Part shown: piece after piece, positions 20,767-26,595 of the stretch
Numbering within the stretch: position 1 is the first letter of the stretch
How the letters are laid out: each line of letters opens with the position of its first letter
Origin: Priapulus caudatus
Lineage: Eukaryota > Priapulida > Priapulimorpha > Priapulimorphida > Priapulidae
Direction of reading: 5' to 3'
Length of the DNA: 26,595 nucleotides
Assembly (NCBI RefSeq): GCF_000485595.1
Contig: NW_014577649.1
Span: forward strand, 115,374 to 141,968
Translations under genes and position numbers: made by a program
Notes under the pieces: model-generated
Database searches by the model: none
What the model was told of the DNA's origin: nothing
The model's input: the letters and a program-made list of their open reading frames with translations, nothing else

Positions 20767-21380
20767 AGGAGTTAATGAGACAAATAACCTCATAACATCA
20801 TAACCTCATACCCCTCCTCCTTATTAGCTTCATTGATTATTATATTTAGTATATATTTATATGCTACAAAGCCGATGTTGGCAATATGTTTTACGCACAA
20901 TTGGTCGCGTTCGAGCAAAGATTCTTCTTTCGAATAAATCATTAGGAGCAACCCCGCCCACCACACCCGCTATGTACACATACAGATATAATTTCTTTGA
21001 TATCGAACTTTGAATGTGTGAAAGAGAGTTTTTCTCCGTGCATATTGCACGAACAAACTCAGTACCGTATATAGATAGACTGGCTGCGATCCATATATGA
21101 TCAAAAGCTAGCTTTAGGTATTATTAGCTTTTGATATGATGTGGTTACACAATATGTGCCGGCGCGGGAGGGGGGGGGCGTGCGTGTGTGCGTACGCGCG
21201 TGCGTGAGTCAGCGAATTTGCGCGCATGTGTTCCTTTTCGGCTTTGTCCGTGGGCAGAGTTTGATGATTTTTTTTTATCACGCTATTCATTTCCAACAAC
21301 GACATGTTTTTTTCGTTACGGGTTTCACCACCCGCGTATGGGCGGCGACACCGTCGCGCAAGTCTCGATGACTTCGAGAC
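20767..21380. other. No gene; 11-bp hairpin at 21100-21135
   Basis: ATCAAAAGCTA at 21100-21110 pairs with TAGCTTTTGAT at 21125-21135 across a 14-base loop. The rest includes a G-rich run near 21168-21178 and GTGCGTGCG words, without a supported gene. Confidence 0.5.
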
Positions 21381-21399
21381 GCGTTGTCGTAGCAGAATG

Positions 21400-21516
21400 A
21401 TCACGTGATTGCGCGTCGTCGGCGGCACCGACGCGACACGAGCGACACGAGCGAGAGACGTCTTAATTGCGACGCCACTGAGAAATATTCGCTGACGAGA
21501 ACGAGCGCGCATGCGC
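21400..21516. promoter_or_regulatory. Promoter-like CpG-rich patch with E-box and NRF-1 motif
   Basis: ATCACGTGAT at 21400-21409 is a palindromic E-box of the TCACGTGA type bound by USF/MITF-family bHLH proteins. GCGCATGCGC at 21507-21516 matches the palindromic NRF-1 site. Between them the sequence is CpG-rich with CGACACGAG direct repeats (near 21433-21450). No exon is evident on either side. A 151-codon minus-strand frame here is Arg-rich and runs into the neighbouring repeat, so I do not call it. Confidence 0.35.
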
Positions 21517-21563
21517 AGCTGCTGTGACAGAATTTCGGTATTTCGACTGCCTCGCGGGCGCAT

Positions 21564-21645
21564 TACCATAGATATATAATTATAATAGAGATATATAATT
21601 ATACAAACAAATTATAGACATATATATTTGTATATGTCTATGGTA
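21564..21645. repeat. Small AT-rich inverted-repeat unit
   Basis: TACCATAGATATAT (21564-21577) is nearly the inverse of ATATGTCTATGGTA (21632-21645). Within it GATATATAATTATA is repeated directly at 21571 and 21591. CTATGGTAA recurs at about 21677. It may be a tiny foldback relic or chance in AT-rich DNA. Confidence 0.4.
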
Positions 21646-21763
21646 TCACGCTCTATAGATACCTGACGATCATTGATGCCTATGGTAAGGCTCCCATTAA
21701 AAAAAATGTTTAGTTTAATCAATCGCCTTGTCATCTATCAAGAAAGCTGAATGAGGGAGGCGG

Positions 21764-21781
21764 TTTTTTTTTTTTTTTTTT
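21764..21781. repeat. Poly(T) run
   Basis: Eighteen T in a row. No retroposon body is recognisable on the minus-strand 5' side, so a poly(A) tail is not claimed. Confidence 0.85.
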
Positions 21782-22627
21782 ATATGTAAATGGCGTCGAT
21801 GAACGTGAAAATGTGTCGTCTTTGTGTAAAAATTGAAATCGCAGCAATAATTACGTAGCGCAAAAATTTGGCCGAGGTACTTTTTAAAAAGACAGCATGG
21901 TATAAAGAAGTAGGTAAGGCTATATATAAATGTAGGTAATATTTATAATTGTTAATGTCAAGAAGGACTAACACTACGTATACGATATTGAATTTGGCTT
22001 GAAACCGGTGTGTGAATACTTCAATACAACACCGGTAATCTGAATTAAAAAATATAAAAAAATTTGATGCGGGCGGAAAAAGTGATGCGGGCGGGGATGA
22101 TAAACTAACATCTTTTTTTATGGGGCCTAATGAGGAGAGAATCAATTCGTATTTATTCACTCCCGGAGCGTTTAACCTAACTCTAAACGATTCCATTCTC
22201 TAAATTTTACACTAAAATTACAGCTGCAACTTTCCCACGCTATAGGTATTATTATTCTCTAGTCTCTCCAGATTCTTAAACCGATCAAATTTGTTATTAA
22301 TTAAACAAATTTAAGTTTATGAGCTCAACATCGTAAGGTTGACTTATATAGACAATATGTTCTTGTTACCAATTACCTACCATAAACCATAAACAAAAAC
22401 CATAGTCCATAGCGTAAGAAGAACAAGAACGTCAACTTTATGGGTATAGATTTGTGGTAGAACACATGCTGTAGCACGGTTAACTATAACCAGTTATAAA
22501 TGCGGTCGTCAACTCAACATTATTCATAATACGTAGTTTGTATATAGCGATATGAAAAACGACCATCTCTCTGATAATAGTGTGTTTGGAGCCCCTCGAC
22601 ACTTTCACAGAATGATTTCCACAATGG
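21782..22627. other. No recognisable gene; minor repeats
   Basis: A 138-codon minus-strand frame (21780-22196) is rich in Phe/Ile/Tyr from AT bias and has no motif. GATGCGGGCGG occurs twice at 22066 and 22084. ACCGGTGT at 22004-22011 pairs with ACACCGGT at 22029-22036. Confidence 0.45.
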
Positions 22628-22813
22628 CGTCGCAGGGGCGTGTACAGGATTTGTACCAGGGGGGGGGGGTCTAACCGTAACCCAAACTTGCGAGCAAGGG
22701 GGCCCTCCCCTAGAAATTTTTTGAAATTAGACCCCTTTAGATGCGTTTTCTGCGCAAGCAGGAGGGGTCCGGACCCCTCTGGACCCCCCCCCCCTGTACA
22801 CGCCCCTGCGTCG
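22628..22813. mobile_element. 176-bp TIR element (MITE) with 5-bp target duplication
   Basis: The element spans 22633-22808. Its ends CAGGGGCGTGTACAGG (22633-22648) and CCTGTACACGCCCCTG (22793-22808) are perfect 16-base inverted repeats. The inversion continues imperfectly as a G-run near 22661 facing a C-run near 22784. CGTCG lies immediately outside both ends (22628-22632 and 22809-22813), a 5-base target-site duplication. CAGGGGC-type ends with inner G/C runs are common in non-autonomous DNA transposons of invertebrates. I do not assign a superfamily. A 73-codon frame across it is incidental. Confidence 0.8.
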
Positions 22814-23458
22814 ACATATTACGTGAATGTTGGTAATGACGCAAGAGATCTATGTCATTAATCATTGTTATTAGTAGGATTTTTATAACGCTTCGCATGC
22901 CCCGCAGCACACACACGATCAATGCTCTATTACACGCCATTACATTTCGCCGCGCTTGGACAGATTTGCCGTGTCGGGTTTTCGGTTGATTTTATTCTCT
23001 GTTCAATTCATGTATGCCACGAAGGACGTCATAACCCCGCTTCGGCGGCCAACATAACTGCCAAGGTTTCCCGGGAGAGTGTGAGGATCAATTTAACTGA
23101 TAGCGTTACTCTGGCATGCGTATATAATTATTGTACGCGACCTACGGAAATATAGTAGCTATAGATCGGATTGTCAGTCAACTTCGACTTCTGCGCGTAT
23201 ATATACCTAAGTGCACGTTGCACAGCTATGAAATAGCGGCAAAATACAGTCTACAGGTCGAGAACGCAGCTGTGTGGAGGAGAGCTAAGGCGGCCATAGG
23301 CGATCAATGCTAGGGTACGCTGGGCTATACTTAACACAAACCAGGTCGAAAAGATTTCCGTTCTTTTGATCCAACTTCTTTGTTTGATTCTAACAACCGT
23401 GCAGGAAATTACAGCGGTGTTTGCGCACACATATTATCAAGAGCCTATTATGTTGTTC
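22814..23458. other. No recognisable gene
   Basis: Plus-strand frames of 77 and 60 codons (22922-23155, 23131-23313) overlap and lack motifs. One contains SVTLACVYNYC, faintly Ig-like, which I judge to be chance. Confidence 0.45.
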
Positions 23459-23460
23459 AC

Positions 23461-23501
23461 GTGCGGGCGTGTGTGTTTGTGTGCGTGTGTGTGTGCGTGT
23501 G

Positions 23502-23551
<50 letters not shown>

Positions 23552-23631
23552 GTGTGGTGTGTGTGTGTGTGTGTGCGTGCTCGTGTGTGTGTGCTGGTTG
23601 TTGTGTCTTGTGTGTGGTGCGTGGTCGTGTG

Positions 23632-23684
<53 letters not shown>

Positions 23685-23947
23685 CGCGCGCGTGTGTGTG
23701 TGTGTGCGCGTGCACGTACGTGTGTGCGTGTTCGTGTGCGTGCACGTGCGTGTGTGTATGTGTTTGTGTGTTTGTGTGTGCACGTGTGCGCACTGCGCAT
23801 GTGTGTGCGCGTGCTCGTGTGCGCATGTGTGCGCGGATGTGTGCGCGCGCGTGTGTGTGTGTGTGTGGGCGCGCGCGCGCGTTCGCGTGTGTGCGTGCGT
23901 GCGTGTGTATGTATGTGTTTGGGTGTGTGCGTGCGCGTGCGCGCGTG
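23461..23947. repeat. Long GT/GC compound array
   Basis: About 490 bases almost wholly of alternating purine-pyrimidine GT, GC and GCGT words. There are pure (GT)n blocks at about 23515-23550 and 23637-23676, and (GC)n at about 23677-23690 and 23870-23882. Six-frame open reading frames of up to 217 codons (VCVCVC, HTHTHT) are artefacts. Such sequence can adopt Z-DNA under supercoiling. Confidence 0.97.
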
Positions 23948-24460
23948 TCTTCTGCGTATATGAATGCATGTATATGAAGTATATATACAGCGAGGACGAA
24001 ACGCTGTTCAGGTGTACGCTGCGAAACAAGTGAACGCTCCAGACAGGGCATAACCATGCAGGGGCATAACGCACAGTAAATTCGACACGCGAACTATATC
24101 TATCGTCTTAATTTAATCGCGCATTTAATACGCGTGCCTATACTAGGACTCACTCGTTAATGCTCATCACGACAGAATCGTCATCACGGCATTACGTCTC
24201 TCTATTCAGTTGTAAGCACTGTAGCTTGCAAAATTGCCATGTCACGATATGCTCGTGTCTTCTTTTTAGTGATACATGTACAGAAGTGGATATCAGCAAA
24301 ATTGCTATGAGCAATTACTACAGCTAGCGCCGCCCTTCAAATTCCCACGCGGCCAGCTACGCAACATATGTTTTGTCAGCTCGAATAATTCCTTTTAAGA
24401 ATGTTTATTTTTAAAATCTCGAGGCACGCGATAAACCGGCATCACACGGTGTGGGATTCG
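23948..24460. other. No recognisable gene
   Basis: Unique sequence after the GT array with no frame, RNA or element I can support. Confidence 0.5.
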
Positions 24461-24515
24461 CATATATATCAAGAGTAGATAATAGAGTCTCTATTATCTA
24501 CTCTTGATATATATG
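24461..24515. repeat. 55-bp perfect palindrome (hairpin)
   Basis: Arm 24461-24487 (CATATATATCAAGAGTAGAT, then AATAGAG) is exactly inverted at 24489-24515 around a single T. Arms of 27 bases with a 1-base spacer would form a strong cruciform or RNA hairpin. No flanking direct repeat is visible. It could be a foldback relic, a long pre-miRNA-like hairpin (no loop, so unlikely), or an inverted duplication. Confidence 0.85.
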
Positions 24516-25019
24516 CCTCTTCTGGATGCCACAGGGACGTACAAAATTCAGCCATCCTTCTTGTTGAATTCTAGTTCTTGGAAATACGTTTAAAATTTAG
24601 TTCCGTTTTCGTTCGACAAAAACTTAGATGTCAGTTCGCAAACGCTATAGAATAATTTATTACCTGTTTCTTTATCCCAAACACCAAGCGGCAACTGGCT
24701 GATTTCCGCAGGTAATACCTGCTTGCTGATTCCGTATACAGTTGAGACATGGCTACCAATGAAATGTATACATAACATGCTGATGTTTTACGGGGGTTAC
24801 CAAGCGCTTCTTATCGTATAACCACAAAACACAGGTCCAAATTTATGTGTCTAACTACAGCGTGATGGAATGGATCTTACCGCATCTATAAATGAAAAAC
24901 GATTTAATTCGCTACTCCGTGTTATACTGAGGTTTATGGTTAACGATGAATCAAAGTTTGCATCAATAATGTGTCTAAGCAGTAATAGGAGACGTGATTT
25001 GTTACCATTAAGGCATTAA
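24516..25019. other. Possible minus-strand exon fragment, otherwise no gene
   Basis: On the minus strand the bases 24664-24778 can be read as protein (for example VLPAEISQLPLGVWDKETG), followed by CAG|GTAATA, a good splice donor (GT at 24663-24662). A second frame over the same bases (MSQLYTESASRYYLRKSASC) is equally open, so the frame is ambiguous and I cannot name a family. Confidence 0.2.
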
Positions 25020-25264
25020 CTCATGCCCTTTGTCGTCAGGAGCGCCATGGCTGAGTTCACGCTAATATCTGGACGTTATGACTGCAGCGCGCATGCGCGT
25101 GAGCACGTTATTCTCTCTCTCGACCTCGCCCAACGCTATACTTTCCGTAAATATACTACAATGAGCGTTGCTGTCCTTTCGTGTTTTCGTGTTCGTATAT
25201 AGCGGTCGCCGCTACTACCTGCAAGCGTGTAATAATAGAGCGTGCCTCCGCTATTGCATTGCTA
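25020..25264 (+). promoter_or_regulatory. Promoter-like segment with NRF-1 motif
   Basis: GCGCATGCGC at 25089-25098 is a palindromic NRF-1-type site in CpG-rich context. It is followed by pyrimidine-rich sequence (TTCTCTCTCTCGACC) of the kind seen around transcription starts. The segment resumes on the other side of the inserted TIR element at 25983. No TATA box is evident. Confidence 0.35.
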
Positions 25265-25991
25265 CGATAGTTGCGCTGAGAGGGTCTATGTATGTCCCCC
25301 GGGGTACTGCCGGAACGTACCCTGGGTATACGGTCCGGTATACCGGAACGTACCCTGGTACTATCTAATATGACGGACCGTACCTCGCCTACTCCACTAA
25401 AGCACAACGCACACACCCGAGCGAAACACGAAATTTTGTTTTCCAGCGTTTCGCGTTCTGCTGAGCGAGCAAGCGCACACAGCTGAGCAAAACATACAGA
25501 AACACTGCGCACAGCGCCGCTGTCACATGACATTCAAAATAGCCATCCAAGGGACATCCAATTTTGTGTGTCATGTGATATTTTTAAGGATATTGATTGG
25601 AAACCGTCTGTGGCGTTTCGCTGTCTAGCAGAACAATTGACGCACACACCCGAGCAAAACATACGCTCAGGCAAAACACGCTCCGCAAATCAAACATTGC
25701 TTGTTCAGCGAAACACGCTCAGGTGAGCAATGTTTCTTGTTTCGGGAATCCGCACACAGCCACGAACATCGAGCGAAACATGTTTTTCTTCACGTTCCGG
25801 TGTTTTGCTCGGGTGTGTGCGTTGGGCTTAACGAGTCTAGGGAGTCGCCTACGCCTACTCCCTAACCCTAACCCTAACCCTAACCCTAACCATATAAAAT
25901 AGTGACCAGGGTACGTTCCGGTATACCGGACCGTACCCAGGGTACGTTCCGGCAGTACCCTGGGGGACATAGACCCTATGAGCGATAGTTG
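25265..25991. mobile_element. 0.7-kb long-TIR element with 9-bp flanking repeats (MULE-like?)
   Basis: CGATAGTTG at 25265-25273 recurs at 25983-25991, consistent with a 9-base target duplication around 25274-25982. The terminal inverted repeats are long and imperfect. About 25280-25365 pairs with about 25895-25979 (AGGGTCTATG, then CCCCC/GGGTACTGCCGGAACG). An inner arm, GCACAACGCACACACCCGAG near 25402, pairs with the inverse near 25808-25838. CCGGAACGTACCCTGG occurs twice in each terminus (25310, 25343; inverted at 25906, 25937), resembling transposase-binding repeats. A central hairpin pairs TCACATGACA (25523) with TGTCATGTGA (25570). No transposase is encoded. Long TIRs plus 9-bp duplication suggest Mutator-like; that is inference. 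Confidence 0.65.
25860..25891 (-). repeat. Interstitial telomere repeat (CCCTAA)5
   Basis: Five exact CCCTAA units plus CC, inside the right half of the long-TIR element next to its terminal repeat. It is in the opposite strand sense to the telomere repeat at 15412-15458. Confidence 0.97.
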
Positions 25992-26210
25992 TCGTGTATG
26001 TCGTGTAGAGGCTCAGCTCGCGTGTTCTATTGGCTAGCTGTAGTTCGTTGGCAACGAGCCCGCGCTGTCTCTTCGTGCCCGGCCGAGTGTAGCCAGCCGA
26101 ACTTGCAATTATACTGTTTACCGAACACCCACACTGCCCTGTGTGCCGCATTCACAGCTGCACGGTTAGCAGAGCGCATAGAGTGGTCACCCACGGACGT
26201 CAAAGGGAAC
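25992..26210 (+). other. Candidate promoter/first exon with splice donor
   Basis: CpG-containing non-repetitive sequence includes CTATTGGCTA near 26027 (inverted CCAAT box). It ends GGGAAC|GTAAGTACG with GT at 26211-26212, a near-perfect 5' splice site. The 111-codon plus-strand frame 25989-26324 runs through the donor and has no motif, so coding is uncertain. With the NRF-1 motif at 25089 it may form one promoter region interrupted by the element. Confidence 0.35.
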
Positions 26211-26491
26211 GTAAGTACGTGCGCTTGTATATTGGTATTATTGCGTACGGCCATGTCATTTGGACTTGAAGAATTTTTAGCGCGTTGTTTTCCTCGTTGT
26301 ATAGCATCATCTGCAGTTGAATAATCCGTTGGCTCGGCATCAGTGGTGCGTGTGTCGTTCAAGTCTAGTTGGAGCGCGGTTTGCAGTGGATGGTGGTCCA
26401 GTTATGATAGTCGGACAAGCTTCTCTGCATTAATCAGGAGAGTCAGTTCATAACATATATCTGGAGAGAAGAATCCTTTCTCTTCCTAACA
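26211..26491 (+). other. Putative first-intron start, no gene
   Basis: If the donor at 26211 is used this is intronic. I see no other feature. The overlapping frames on both strands (26027-26362 minus, 25989-26324 plus) are not convincing. Confidence 0.35.
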
Positions 26492-26496
26492 TGTGT

Positions 26497-26595
26497 TCTC
26501 TCTCTCTCCCGTTCTCTCGTTCTCTCTCTCTATCTATCTATCTCTCTCTCTATCTATCTATCTCTCTCTCTATCTATCTATCTCTCTCTCTCGGT
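26497..26595. repeat. (TC)n/(TATC)n microsatellite at window edge
   Basis: TC dinucleotides alternate with three (TATC)3 blocks in a roughly 24-base higher-order unit. It continues to the end of the window and is probably cut by it. Confidence 0.95.

Noticed and set aside
21114-21569. 151-codon Arg-rich minus frame
   Set aside because: It crosses a CpG-rich promoter-like patch and a GT-rich stretch, with composition that follows the DNA.
22922-23155. Ig-like SVTLACVYNYC words in a 77-codon frame
   Set aside because: A short chance resemblance; no paired cysteine or tryptophan pattern and no splice context.
23366-24074. Frames of 136-217 codons on both strands over the GT array
   Set aside because: Simple-sequence translation (VCVCV/HTHTH), open on several frames of both strands.
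26041-26060. X-box half-site (GTTCGTTGGCAAC)
   Set aside because: Only the right half matches; the left half departs from the consensus.

Overview
The window looks like eukaryotic, most likely invertebrate animal, nuclear DNA. The evidence is dense simple-sequence repeats (AT, GT/CA, TC, TTA), interstitial vertebrate-type telomere repeats (TTAGGG/CCCTAA), consensus-like splice donors, RFX-type X-box and NRF-1-like promoter motifs, a PIF/Harbinger transposase remnant and several terminal-inverted-repeat (TIR) elements. Nothing looks prokaryotic. The species cannot be named from what is visible. No complete, confidently recognised protein-coding gene is present.

Bases 1-8417 differ from the rest. 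They are a noisy, dispersed reiteration of the heptamer TGCATAG. It is nearly pure over 1-2520 and mixed with other sequence afterwards. From about 3430 to the 10-N gap at 8418-8427, the non-heptamer sequence is a collinear, corrupted and roughly 3.3-fold inflated copy of the clean sequence just right of the gap (8428 to about 9870, possibly about 10020). At least nine short matches occur in the same order and orientation. I read this as an unmerged, low-quality assembly segment, probably from an uncorrected long read, rather than biology. The minus-strand open frames there are translations of the heptamer.

Bases 8428-13024 are clean sequence: AT and CA microsatellites, triplet repeats, and one plausible small membrane-protein reading frame at 11405-11596 with a CRE-like site upstream. 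A 33-bp minisatellite fills 13025-13480. A TIR element at 14945-16107 carries a broken Harbinger transposase-related frame, telomere repeats and a tRNA-like Pol III segment. Next come a 52-bp foldback flanked by 7-bp direct repeats (16406-16471) and TTA/GT microsatellites. A promoter-like segment follows, with a perfect X-box (17811-17832) and a splice donor at 18048/18049, suggesting the first non-coding exon of a plus-strand gene whose body is not visible. A second X-box lies at 19330.

From 20.4 kb onward are a hexamer array, a promoter-like CpG-rich patch with E-box and NRF-1 motifs (21.4-21.5 kb), a 176-bp TIR element with 5-bp target duplications (22633-22808), a 490-bp GT/GC array, and a 55-bp near-perfect palindrome (24461-24515). 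Finally, a 0.7-kb element with long TIRs and apparent 9-bp target duplications (25274-25982) splits what looks like a promoter/first exon. That segment has an NRF-1 motif at 25089 on the left, and an inverted CCAAT box and a GTAAGT donor at 26211 on the right. The window ends in TC/TATC microsatellite.
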